From: Acrasis kona
Lineage: Eukaryota; Heterolobosea; Eutetramitea; Acrasida; Acrasidae
NCBI GenBank assembly: GCA_026419775.2
Contig: JAOPGA020001698.1
Coordinates: 1-44,589, forward strand
DNA: 44,589 nt
Direction of reading: 5' to 3'
Shown: positions 1 to 8,920 of the stretch, piece after piece
Layout of the letters: the number at the start of each line of letters is the position of its first letter
How positions within the stretch are numbered: position 1 is the stretch's first letter
Position numbers and translations under genes: made by a program
Notes under the pieces: model-generated
Seen by the model: the letters and a program-made list of their open reading frames with translations, nothing else
Told to the model about the DNA's origin: nothing
The model's database searches: none

Positions 1-34
1 AAAAGAAAGTCGAGAAGAAAATAAAAATACAAGT

Positions 35-1498
35 TTACTTTTTCTTTTTAAAGATGTCTTTGACTTTTGTTAAAAAGTTCTTATTGTTGTCGAAGCAGTT
101 TGTCTCAGGGGTTTGGTATGATGGATTGACCGATCGCTTCTCTTTTCCGGTTTCCTCTGCTTGTATCATAACTGGCATTAGCTCTCTTTGAGCTTCCTCT
201 TGGGCCTTTTGTGTTTGATTGGCACCTCTTGGAGACATTAAATACTTCATTCTGTTCAACTCTTCTTGTCTTTCTTTTGGTGTATGAACAAATTCAGTTC
301 TTGCTCTCATGTATCCGTTGAATTCTAGAATTGAATCGTACGCCTCCTTCTTTACCTCTTCGAGAGAGTTCAATTTCTTTTCAAACTCAAAGTCGAATTT
401 CTTAGAGTGTAGGATGACATTTTCAGCGTCATATACGTCAGCAAAGTATGGGTGCCTCAGTGCATCCTCTGCACTGATTCTTGCTTCATGGTCGAACTGT
501 AACATCTTGGTTAATAGGTCTACTGCTTGAGGATTTGCGTTGGGGAACAACTTGCTAAAGCTTTTACCTTCCGAGTGCTCCAAATTCTTAACAAAGTCGA
601 TACCTTGAGGGGAACCCTTCAAGTTCTTGTGGTCGGGTGTACCAACAATTCTTAGAATCCTTTCAAGTTGGTTGATGGGTGAGGAACCCTTGAACAAAAT
701 GTCATTGCCTATTAGTTCGGCAAAGATGCAGCCAACACTCCACATGTCACATTGTTTTGTAACGGTATCATTGTTGAGTAGCAATTCTGGAGCTCTGTAC
801 CACCTTGTCATAACGTAGTTTGTACTCATGGTAGGGTCATCTTGGAAGTCGATGCCTCTTGCAAGACCAAAGTCACAAATCTTAATCTCGCAACTGGAAT
901 TGATTAGAATGTTTTCTGGCTTCAAATCTCTATGTAGAACATCTGCGGAGTGTATATATGCTAGAGCCAAAAGAATTTGATACATTATGTACTGAGTCTG
1001 TTGGTTTGTGAGGACGCTATCCTGAACTAGCAAGTCCCTCAAGTCAGCCTCCATCAACTCTGTCACAAAGTAAACATCTCTGAAGCTCTTATAGCTGTAT
1101 GGCAAGAACACGCTCTTGAGATTAACAATGTTGGGATGATTAAGGTGACACAAAATCTTCAACTCTCTAAGGATGCGTTTTGGAATTAAGATAACCCTCA
1201 AGAGTGCCTTCTTCTCGAGTGGAGCAGCTTGTGTTTTTGGAGCATTTTCGTTGACTAAAGGGAACACCTTCTTATTTTTCTTTATCGCACAGTATTCATT
1301 AACGGAAGTATCAATTGCACTAACTACAAGGCCATATGAACCCTTTCCTATAATTTGATGCAACTTAAAATGTCTGGGCACAAGAAAAGTTTCCTTGTCT
1401 AATATTTTTTCCTCCAAATCCTCAACTGATGGTAGATTGACCTGAGCATCAGTCTTTGTCCCAATTGATAGAGATTTCATGTGTAGTGTTGTAGCCAT
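35..1498 (-). CDS. MAP kinase (CMGC Ser/Thr kinase) with TNY activation motif
   Basis: Single-exon 487-aa protein kinase of the MAPK family, expected to phosphorylate Ser/Thr-Pro substrates at the end of a MAPK cascade. Visible motifs: glycine loop GKGSYGLV near residue 50, the ATP lysine in AIKK near 72, catalytic loop HRDLKPEN near 190, DFG near 209 and the MAPK signature TRWYRAPE. The activation-loop TxY reads T-N-Y (MSTNYVMTRWY, about residues 225-227), whereas family members usually have TEY, TDY, TGY or TPY. About 25 extra residues (from KKVFPLVNEN to LEKKALLRV) sit between the lysine strand and the alphaC helix. That stretch is not AT-rich and shows no intron signals, so I read it as coding. 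A roughly 130-residue C-terminal extension, basic at its end (FKKKK), follows the kinase core. Family call is firm; subfamily is open. Confidence 0.95.
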   Translation of the reverse strand: MATTLHMKSLSIGTKTDAQVNLPSVEDLEEKILDKETFLVPRHFKLHQIIGKGSYGLVVSAIDTSVNEYCAIKKNKKVFPLVNENAPKTQAAPLEKKALLRVILIPKRILRELKILCHLNHPNIVNLKSVFLPYSYKSFRDVYFVTELMEADLRDLLVQDSVLTNQQTQYIMYQILLALAYIHSADVLHRDLKPENILINSSCEIKICDFGLARGIDFQDDPTMSTNYVMTRWYRAPELLLNNDTVTKQCDMWSVGCIFAELIGNDILFKGSSPINQLERILRIVGTPDHKNLKGSPQGIDFVKNLEHSEGKSFSKLFPNANPQAVDLLTKMLQFDHEARISAEDALRHPYFADVYDAENVILHSKKFDFEFEKKLNSLEEVKKEAYDSILEFNGYMRARTEFVHTPKERQEELNRMKYLMSPRGANQTQKAQEEAQRELMPVMIQAEETGKEKRSVNPSYQTPETNCFDNNKNFLTKVKDIFKKKK

Positions 1499-1668
1499 TT
1501 TCTAAGCTTTTTTAAATGATTCTAATCGTATTTGGTTTATTTTGTAGCCATGTCGGATTGACTAGCTGGTGTCTATTTTAAATTGCGTTTGTGTATATTA
1601 GGTTAAACGACAATAAAACGCTTACAATAAGATATTCTCCCATAAATGGTGATGATGAAAATAATGAG

Positions 1669-2226
1669 TTATACCATATGCACTTTATTGATTTCTCTCT
1701 GGTTTAACTGTCCACAGTCACTTATGATACATTCTTTTGTGGGAACACCGTCCATTCCTCCACAATCCTCAATCTTACCGACAACTGACATTCCCTTCAC
1801 AACACGTCCGAATACTACGTGTTTGCCGTCGAGATGCGACGCTTTTCCGGTAGTGATGAAAAACTGACTCTTGTTATGATTCTTTCCGTCGTTTGCCAAG
1901 GACAACATTCCAGGTTTGTCATGTTTGAAGAAGAAACCTTCATCCTTCATGTATTCGTCCTCATAAATGTGCTCTCCTCCGTATCCATCCTTTGTAGTAA
2001 AATCTCCAGACTGAACCATAAAATGTGGTATGATCCTATGAAATTTGCTAGATTTAAAATGTAGCTTGTATTCTGATTTTTTAGACTTTCCCTTCTCCCC
2101 CGTGCACAATGCCCTAAAACTTTCGCATGTGATCGGTAGTTTGTCTGCAAATAGCTCTATTATGATTCTTCCCTCTTCATCTCCTTCTATTTCGATGTCC
2201 AAGTATACATGAGGATTGTGTGCCAT
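1669..2226 (-). CDS. Cyclophilin-type peptidyl-prolyl cis-trans isomerase
   Basis: 185-aa cyclophilin, a single catalytic domain with no signal peptide or organelle leader, so probably cytosolic or nuclear. Catalytic-site motifs are present in order: FHRIIPHFMVQSGDF (the active-site Arg and the Phe/Gln pair) near residues 61-75, SQFFITT near 120 and HLDGKHVVFG near 130. The position that is Trp in human cyclophilin A (WLDGKHVVFG) is His here, as in CYP40-type cyclophilins; family knowledge links that change to weaker cyclosporin binding. A loop with extra charged residues (GEKGKSKKSEYKLHF) also resembles the CYP40 catalytic domain, but no TPR domain follows. It lies tandemly downstream of the MAPK on the same strand with a 170-nt gap. 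Start is the ATG giving MAHNPHVYLDIEI. Confidence 0.95.
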   Translation of the reverse strand: MAHNPHVYLDIEIEGDEEGRIIIELFADKLPITCESFRALCTGEKGKSKKSEYKLHFKSSKFHRIIPHFMVQSGDFTTKDGYGGEHIYEDEYMKDEGFFFKHDKPGMLSLANDGKNHNKSQFFITTGKASHLDGKHVVFGRVVKGMSVVGKIEDCGGMDGVPTKECIISDCGQLNQREINKVHMV

Positions 2227-2781
2227 TTGTTCTATTTTTTGTTTCTATTATTTTGGACAAAAGTCAATCAAAAGTCACAATTACAATAAAGCAAAATAAG
2301 CAACCCGATCTTGACATTGTGGCGTATCTAGAGTAGTTAATAAAGACACTTTATTGCTATAATAACACAGAAAACCATTCAGATTGGCACATATTAGAGT
2401 AATCGAGATTGATATCTAGTCTTCCAATCATAGTATACAATGAGTACTCTAAAAAAAATAAGTTCAGTTCTCAAAGATTAAGCAAATTTTTGAACATCAT
2501 GTATCAGTATCCATATTTCATCAACAGATATATACAGTTTATATTTTCTGAACAAGAATAAGGTTAACGCAATTTAGAATAATATGGTTTGGTCAACCTT
2601 ATAAAGACCCTTGTCTTCTTCGGTGTATGTATTCTTTACTTTCAGGGCAAGATGGCTTAATGTATTTAAGTTGGCTCACCCAAGGTATCGCCTACGCTCT
2701 CTTATAGAGTCAAGAAATCTATTTGAAGAATAAAGCCTAACATATAATTAAACGAAGTATTGATTTAACACATTTATTACG
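2227..2781. other. Intergenic stretch, no gene seen
   Basis: About 555 bases of AT-rich DNA between the cyclophilin promoter side and the 3' end of the glycosyltransferase gene. A locally GC-richer patch near 2645-2710 was checked on both strands for tRNA A/B boxes and 5S-like elements without a convincing match. Confidence 0.6.
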
Positions 2782-4533
2782 TTACTTCAATGATATCCTT
2801 TTTAGTTCAGCATTCAAAATTTTTCGTAAATCCTCAATATTAATGATAGCATCTTGTTGCACCATCAACACCCTAGCGCCAATCAAATCTGGTAGAGCCT
2901 TGCTTCCTTCTTTCGCGACTTTGCTTTTAAGCACTTTCGATTCGGCATTCTTCACTGGTCTACCATCAGTGTCATCGACAAACTTTTCTCCATAAACATC
3001 CTCAGCAAAATGCCAATGGGTAACAGTTCCTTCTCTTTCTTTGCAATCCAACTGGTAATAAAAATGACCACTATGAGATGTCAATTCTTTGTAGCCCTGT
3101 TCTATTTTCACTCCAGATAGCCCGTATGGATTGACCTGAACAACGGCACTGTTCTTTCTCATGAATATCATATTGGCAAGCCCTGATCCATGAATTGCAA
3201 TTAACACATCAGTTTCTACACTTGACTTCACCTGCTCCTCAATGGTCATATCATCATAATTATATATGCGAGTATCGTAGCCAATTTCATTACATAACTC
3301 CACAACTTCTGGTTCGTTCAGAAGTATTCTTTTGTTGTGTCTACTTACAATTCCAACAACTGGTTTGATTTTTTGTTGTTGGTGTGCTAATGATGAAAGT
3401 CCTAACTTTTCAACAACGTGCTTGACCCAATCATTCATTGCACCAAAACCACTTGTTCCGCTCATAATTTGAGCACTTTGGAAGCATGTTTTGTCAGGAA
3501 TTTGATGGATACCCCTGACACATGATTTTGTAAACATAGACAACCAGTTGAAGTTTACGCTATCGAAATCGTTCAGGCCCACAATATGAATACTGGAAGG
3601 GTTTGTTCTGGAGAGCCCACCGCCAGTATGATGGACCATTGATACAAGATGATTTTTCAGCATATGCCAATACATACCCTCCCACAAGAAGGTGAAAAAG
3701 AAAGTTTTCCCCATAACTACATTAGAACACTGAGAATTAGGATCAGTTAGACTTTCACCAGCGTATTTTATTTTGATATCAAGTTCGCTTGCATCTTGTG
3801 TGGGGGTGAATTTTTCCAAAATGCCCCCTGTTCTGTAACGTACAAATTCCTGAACATTTAAATTGGATTTTGTTTTACCGTGGGAGGGTGGTGCTGACTT
3901 TCTATCATTCACAAACTCTGGGCACAAGCTTAAAAATGTTCCTCTCCCAATTCCATCAGGTGACTGAGATAAGTGGCGTTCTACGCATACTTGCAAAGAT
4001 GGGCACCATGAACAAAATCCATCAGCTTCACATTCATCATTATCGCGATGAATAACACATTTATCGTTAATGTGATTACAAAATCGATAGTCAGGGTTAT
4101 AGTGAGTGCTATTGATGGGACCATACGCACCTTTGTCTCTTGCGTCTAATAAAATGTTCACAACTTTCTTCTCCTTTGCAATAAGATTTCTTAATTCCAA
4201 CTCTGGGTTTGGTTTTGCAGACTTCTTTCCTGGCACTAGATAATGCCAATCTATTTTGGCCAGTAGGAATGCAGTCACAAGATTCTTGAGCGGCATGTAG
4301 TAGCTCCAGTTGTCAACTTTACTTTCTTTTTTATTATACACTCGACTGATTGTTATGTGTACTTCTTTGTGTTCTTGTAATACATTCACCTCCTGTTGTT
4401 TTGTGTCTTGAACTGATGTTGGCCAATCCTTGCTCGTTAATACATACAAGGCGAATGAGATTTGAAACAAAAGGACTAGAACCAACAGCGCCATTGCACA
4501 GTTCGTTGTTATCAGTCGTATCCTTGTTTTCAT
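2782..4533 (-). CDS. GT61-family (DUF563/EOGT-like) glycosyltransferase, type II membrane protein with PSI-like domain
   Basis: 583-aa protein predicted to act in the ER or Golgi lumen as a glycosyltransferase. A signal anchor of about 20 hydrophobic residues (13-34, containing ALLVLVLLFQ) follows a short basic tail, giving type II topology. Residues about 151-210 carry a Cys pattern (CNHINDKC, DECEADGFCSWC, VCVE, LCPEF) like a PSI domain. The C-terminal half contains the GT61 hallmark near residue 440, IHGSGLANMIFM followed by AVVQVNPYG, and the preceding DVLIAIHGSG strand. Members transfer GlcNAc or xylose to protein or glycan acceptors; the donor and acceptor here cannot be read from sequence. 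Single exon, ATG at 4533. The PSI-like module on a GT61 enzyme is an unusual architecture to me, but I could not search for precedents. Confidence 0.88.
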   Translation of the reverse strand: MKTRIRLITTNCAMALLVLVLLFQISFALYVLTSKDWPTSVQDTKQQEVNVLQEHKEVHITISRVYNKKESKVDNWSYYMPLKNLVTAFLLAKIDWHYLVPGKKSAKPNPELELRNLIAKEKKVVNILLDARDKGAYGPINSTHYNPDYRFCNHINDKCVIHRDNDECEADGFCSWCPSLQVCVERHLSQSPDGIGRGTFLSLCPEFVNDRKSAPPSHGKTKSNLNVQEFVRYRTGGILEKFTPTQDASELDIKIKYAGESLTDPNSQCSNVVMGKTFFFTFLWEGMYWHMLKNHLVSMVHHTGGGLSRTNPSSIHIVGLNDFDSVNFNWLSMFTKSCVRGIHQIPDKTCFQSAQIMSGTSGFGAMNDWVKHVVEKLGLSSLAHQQQKIKPVVGIVSRHNKRILLNEPEVVELCNEIGYDTRIYNYDDMTIEEQVKSSVETDVLIAIHGSGLANMIFMRKNSAVVQVNPYGLSGVKIEQGYKELTSHSGHFYYQLDCKEREGTVTHWHFAEDVYGEKFVDDTDGRPVKNAESKVLKSKVAKEGSKALPDLIGARVLMVQQDAIINIEDLRKILNAELKRISLK

Positions 4534-4673
4534 GTTCGATACTTCAATTCACATCGGAAATGATTTCGTTTTGTGCGGGGTTTTCAAGTTAACAATTTTT
4601 TAATAGAAACTACTCGGATATTTATCGCATTTAGCAGCACTCCGCAAGGTATTATGGATATAAAGCAATCCAT

Positions 4674-5120
4674 ATGACCAAAACTAATCAGAACATGCCT
4701 AATGGAATATTGATACTAAGAGATTCTAACGTGGGTGCCTTAAATAACTATTTTCCCACCAACGATTGTACCTCACATTCTCAGAAAATTGTGTTGATGA
4801 CATCTTCCACTCTGACCACCGACCGGTACTCCTCACATACGGTCTTAGACACATCTGTTGCTAATAAACTCACTCGGTCTGCCCATACCAAAGCAAACAT
4901 TCACTTGGTTCATACTGAGGCGAGTGAAATCATCCAGATCCCCCTGCGGTCCACTCTTCGAAAATTGAACAATGTATATGCGTACCAAACTCAATCATAC
5001 ATTAAATCGAGAACCAAAGATACTAACTTGTTCAATAAGTCCTTGTTTGAATTTAGTGCATTAATTCAATCTTTTGCAGAGGTTGTTTTGCGTAGCAACT
5101 CCATGTCTTCTTCAGTTTAG
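4674..5120 (+). CDS. Weak hypothetical ORF
   Basis: Open frame of 148 codons, Ser/Thr-rich, with no recognised motif, signal peptide or membrane segment. It starts about 140 nt from the divergent glycosyltransferase start and overlaps the 3' end of a minus-strand ORF (5053-5325) by 68 nt, so at most one of them is likely to be a gene across the overlap. The opposite strand here has frequent stops in all frames, which leaves this frame possible. It may be chance. Confidence 0.25.
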   Translation: MTKTNQNMPNGILILRDSNVGALNNYFPTNDCTSHSQKIVLMTSSTLTTDRYSSHTVLDTSVANKLTRSAHTKANIHLVHTEASEIIQIPLRSTLRKLNNVYAYQTQSYIKSRTKDTNLFNKSLFEFSALIQSFAEVVLRSNSMSSSV

Positions 5121-5325
5121 ATAGAGGCATTGTTGGGGCTTGATTTTTGTTGGTTCTAGTAGTAGTGGGCGGTGCTGGGAGTAGTTGTGTTGTGTTTTTC
5201 TTTTTGTCATTACTGCTTCTAGCGGCAGATCCAATGGCATTAGTAACCATGCGATCCTGTATAAATAACGAACCGTGTCTCGCTATGTTCACATCGCTGT
5301 ATCTAACGAATACTGACCAGTACAT
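5053..5325 (-). CDS. Hypothetical small basic protein
   Basis: From the ATG at 5325 (MYWSVFVRYSDV) the frame encodes 90 aa: a short folded-looking N-terminus, then a Lys, Thr, Pro linker (DKKKNTTQLLPAPPTTTRT) and a basic C-terminus (SKLKKTWSCYAKQPL). The frame stays open upstream, but only with a TTG start. A GTACGT donor with a TACTAAT branch-like element lies just upstream at about 5355, so a 5' exon is possible, but I found no join that keeps the frame. No family recognised. It is divergent from the phosphate exporter gene at 5505. Confidence 0.35.
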   Translation of the reverse strand: MYWSVFVRYSDVNIARHGSLFIQDRMVTNAIGSAARSSNDKKKNTTQLLPAPPTTTRTNKNQAPTMPLSKLKKTWSCYAKQPLQKIELMH

Positions 5326-5504
5326 TTGGTGTGTATCAATTAGTATCTTAACGTACTTGGACAATGTTCATCATGTTGCAATCAGCTATAACAAGTTATC
5401 AAGAGCGACATAACTTCTTGTAGATAAGGGCTAACTGGTGGATTACTGACCTAAGCCTTACCGTATTTGTCGTTGTAATTAGGAGTTCCAGTCAACCATA
5501 TCAA

Positions 5505-7805
5505 ATGAAATTTGGAAAGAAGCTCCTCGAGAATGCCACGAGTGAGTGGCAGCCTAAATTCATAGACTATAAATACCTAAAGAAGAAAGTGAAACAAGTG
5601 AAAAAAAAGTTGGAAAATGATGGCCTACCAAAAGATAAAGAACTAGAAGATTTAAATGCTTATCACATCACCGTTCAAACTTCCAATCGCTTCTTCAACA
5701 ATCAAGTGCAGAAACTTTTAGACAAGACCCCTGATGAGAGTCGTGATTTGATCGATGCCTTTGAAGCAGAGATTGATAAAATCAATCGATTCTTTCGTCT
5801 CAAACTAGACGAATACAATACCACACATGAAAAATTGGTGAGGCAGATTGAATCAAAAAAAGCAAGAGAGGAGAAGGGAATCACCACGTCAAGAGACAAG
5901 ATTAATTTACTCCAAAAAGCATTCCAAGAACATTATCGTAGTTTGGTACTTTTAGAAAATTATAGATCATGGAACTTTTTAGGTATGCACTCACATACAG
6001 GTCAACTTTTTACACATGTAGGTTGCAGTAAAATTTTGAAAAAATTCGCAAAAAACTCACAGGCCACGAGCGTCCAAGAAATACTCATTGACATGGTGCG
6101 GTTGGAAGAATTCTTTGCGGATTCCACATTGGACACGTTAATGTACGACACGGTCACCATGTTTATGGATCTCATTCATGGAAGCAGAAAACGTGCCATG
6201 GCCATGCTTCGCATTCCAGCCAACGTGGGTACTGTGGGTCCTTACCTCAATTCCACCATACTGAGGAGCGGGTTCATATTGGGAACGTGCATCATCTTGA
6301 GCGTGCTGTGCTTGTACATGTCGGTTGTGTTACATTTAAGAATAGATTATCAAGATCACGACGTGGTCATGTTTTTGTTTAGAATTTTGTTTTTTCCTGT
6401 AATGTTGTGTTTGTTAATTTCCATCAATGTGAAAATATGGATGGACAGTAATATTAATTTTGTATTTATTTTTGAAATGGATCCTAGACGTCATTTGACC
6501 ATGTGGGAGTTTTGTGAATTATCATTGTGGTGTTTCTTGCTGTGGATGGGAATGGTCACGTTGTACTTGTTCTTGAGAATTACTTTTGGTGAAGAATTAG
6601 AATCGGCCATTGCCATGCCGTTGTCTCTTGTGGTTGCTTATTTGCTGTTCATTCTATTCCCTTCTCCTATTCCTTACGGACCCACCCGAAAGTTTCTTTT
6701 GGGCACAGTGTTTAAAAGTTGTGCGGCTCCTTGGCTTCCCGTTAAATTTAGGGATTTTTGGTTCGTGAATCAATTTACTAGTCTGAGCGACACCATGTTT
6801 GATTGTGAAATTGTATATTGTATGTATAAACCTGATGAAATTTGTAATGTATCCAATAGATATTGGATATCGTTATTAAAAACATTTCCAATTTGTTTAA
6901 GATTAATGCAGTCCGTTAGAAAATATAGAGATCAGAGGAAAATACATCAACTGGGAAACGCTGCAAAGTATATAATTAACATTTGTGCAATATTGGCTAC
7001 TTTTGTTTTTAAACAGGTCCTGATTTTTGGTGATTTTGACTTTGAAGACACTCCGAAAGGCGTGATTGTGATTTGGCTTGGTCTTTTAATCTTGAATACA
7101 ATGTATAAATATGTCTGGGATTTGAGGCGTGACTGGGGTTTGCTGAGAATTTTTACTTTTAATAAATTCCTTCTGCGGAATACTCTGGTATACAGGGTTC
7201 CTTGGTACTATTTTGCAATATTGTTGAATTTGATTGTGAGATGCGCTTGGTTTGTAGTTTTTATGCTTCGATACAATGATATTGCATCCAAAGTATGGGA
7301 CACCCAGTTTGTTCTTTTTGGCTTCATGTGTTCAGAGCTGTTGCGTCGTTTTGTCTGGAACATCTTCCGTCTTGAGAGCGAACATTTATACAATGCTGAT
7401 AATTTCAGAGTTGTTAGCGAGATTCCTCTTCCATTCCCAATGGACGTAGAAGCCAATGCAGCGGAGGATCGCGAAGTTAGAAGAAGGATGTGGAACAACA
7501 TCAAGGACCGGTTCCATCGCATCATGTCCATACCCATTTTGACAAGAATTTTTGGCTCCATGGACAGAGACTACGAGTCTGATGTTGAAGACGATAATGT
7601 TGTGGCTATTGATCAGGAAGAAGAAAAAGAACAAATAAAAAGAGAAAACAACAAGAGGAAGATTAGAGAACTTTACAAAGACGTCCAATCACTTCCAATC
7701 AAGAAGGCTTTAGGGACAAGACAAAATCTTCTACAAGCCCCAATGATGTCGAGAAGAAGTATCTCGATGCCATCTGGACTAAACAATGTGGATTTTGTTG
7801 AATAA
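5505..7805 (+). CDS. SPX-EXS phosphate exporter, XPR1/SYG1/PHO1 family
   Basis: 766-aa multi-pass membrane protein. The N-terminal SPX domain (about residues 1-190) begins with the typical MKFGKKLLENATSEW and continues with KFIDYKYLKKKVKQ; the second basic cluster KILKKFAKNSQ completes the inositol-pyrophosphate pocket. Several hydrophobic spans follow from about residue 255, then the EXS domain (about 440-690) with the RYWISLLKTFPICLRLMQSVRKYRD and KYVWDLRRDWGLL regions. The C-terminal ~80 residues are charged and soluble. Family members export inorganic phosphate, gated by inositol pyrophosphates bound to SPX; that role is inferred from homology. No introns. It converges on the next minus-strand gene, with 15 nt between the two stop codons. 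Confidence 0.95.
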   Translation: MKFGKKLLENATSEWQPKFIDYKYLKKKVKQVKKKLENDGLPKDKELEDLNAYHITVQTSNRFFNNQVQKLLDKTPDESRDLIDAFEAEIDKINRFFRLKLDEYNTTHEKLVRQIESKKAREEKGITTSRDKINLLQKAFQEHYRSLVLLENYRSWNFLGMHSHTGQLFTHVGCSKILKKFAKNSQATSVQEILIDMVRLEEFFADSTLDTLMYDTVTMFMDLIHGSRKRAMAMLRIPANVGTVGPYLNSTILRSGFILGTCIILSVLCLYMSVVLHLRIDYQDHDVVMFLFRILFFPVMLCLLISINVKIWMDSNINFVFIFEMDPRRHLTMWEFCELSLWCFLLWMGMVTLYLFLRITFGEELESAIAMPLSLVVAYLLFILFPSPIPYGPTRKFLLGTVFKSCAAPWLPVKFRDFWFVNQFTSLSDTMFDCEIVYCMYKPDEICNVSNRYWISLLKTFPICLRLMQSVRKYRDQRKIHQLGNAAKYIINICAILATFVFKQVLIFGDFDFEDTPKGVIVIWLGLLILNTMYKYVWDLRRDWGLLRIFTFNKFLLRNTLVYRVPWYYFAILLNLIVRCAWFVVFMLRYNDIASKVWDTQFVLFGFMCSELLRRFVWNIFRLESEHLYNADNFRVVSEIPLPFPMDVEANAAEDREVRRRMWNNIKDRFHRIMSIPILTRIFGSMDRDYESDVEDDNVVAIDQEEEKEQIKRENNKRKIRELYKDVQSLPIKKALGTRQNLLQAPMMSRRSISMPSGLNNVDFVE

Positions 7806-7820
7806 ATAACATGATTAATT

Positions 7821-8679
7821 TTATTTGCATACACTATAAACAACAGATTGGGTGGAGTCAGGTTCCGTCGACTCATCGGGGATATATGAATCTTGTCGAG
7901 ATAACGACGTAAGGAATGACAAAACATTTTGAGGACCCATTACGTAATCCTTGTCCAAGTCCAAAGTATAAATGCCAGGTTCATTTTTAAGCGTCAGAAT
8001 TGGATGAGCGCCACATGAATCAGCTATTAAAACCACTTGGTCTTTGTAATTTGACAAGAACCACGATTCATCCCACACTTGTGGCTCAACATCATAAAAC
8101 CCAAATTCAATGTTTCTCATCTCATGAATAGTGCTTCTGTCTATACAATGAGTAAAATCAACAATGATACTTACAGTATGTATTTGCTGGCCATGTTACT
8201 GTGGATAAAAGATGTAGCGCTGAATGTACTTTACACATGGCACCTCTGTATTGGATTGTGCCGTCACGGTAGCTTGACCTATCAAATGTCCCACCCAAAC
8301 GTGTGATTTGTTCCATAATTTTGTTTCCTATATTTTCTGAATTTTCGATGCGACTACGTGATTCTGTACTTGTGGGGCTTTTGATAATCTTTAAAGTTTT
8401 GCGAGGGTTGCTTTTGGTTGTTGAAATAACTGGTTCTGGAGTTGATTGAATGGGCGATGTAGGAGGTGATTCAGGTGATGATTGTTCGTCGTTCTCATAA
8501 ACGATTCTCTTGTTTGTTTTCACTTTACTTGACCTTTTTTGAATTTTGTCAGGTGTTGTAATTTGTTTTTGAATACCTGACCTTGTACGCTTTGGAAGTA
8601 TATTTCCCTCGCTAACTTCAGCTGTTGCGATTCTCTTGCTCCTGTCCTTAGGCAGTGAGCGGAGGAACCTTGAGTTCAT
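7821..8679 (-). CDS. SMI1/KNR4 (SUKH)-like protein with disordered N-terminus, two exons
   Basis: Exons 8175-8679 and 7821-8140 join across a 34-nt intron (8141-8174; donor GTAAGT, acceptor TATAG). The summed 825 nt give 274 aa, and the frame reads smoothly through TWPANTYYRSTIHEM. The first ~115 residues are basic and Ser/Pro/Thr-rich, probably disordered and possibly nuclear. The remainder has features I associate with SMI1/KNR4 proteins: FGFYDVEP, a Trp-rich turn, VVLIADSCGAHPIL, then YTLDLDKDYVMGPQNVLSFL, matching the family's strand order around a small-residue loop and LDLD. SUKH proteins are adaptor or immunity folds in bacteria and cell-wall or morphogenesis regulators in fungi. The family call is tentative; the splice is confident. 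Confidence 0.6.
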
Positions 8680-8920
8680 TTATTTCTGGAAGTTGACCTT
8701 ATAACGTTAACTATTACAATTGATATCCTAACACTGCATCAATTGATCACAGCAAATAATCAAGTTTTTTGATTCATTTTAACAACAGCAATGACTTATG
8801 TCAGAGGAAGTATGCATTTTATTGGACCCAGTGAGTTGCATCACCATATATATTAAAATATTCAATTTAAATTTACAACCAGAGAATCATATTCAACACT
8901 TCCAATAAGGCCAGACTCCG

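Noticed and set aside
1173..1290. Unspliced intron inside the MAP kinase insert
   Set aside because: The segment lacks the short AT-rich intron character, has no GTAAGT-type donor on the minus strand, and the frame is open throughout.
2640..2715. GC-richer patch resembling a small RNA gene
   Set aside because: No tRNA A/B box, cloverleaf or 5S-like internal element on either strand.
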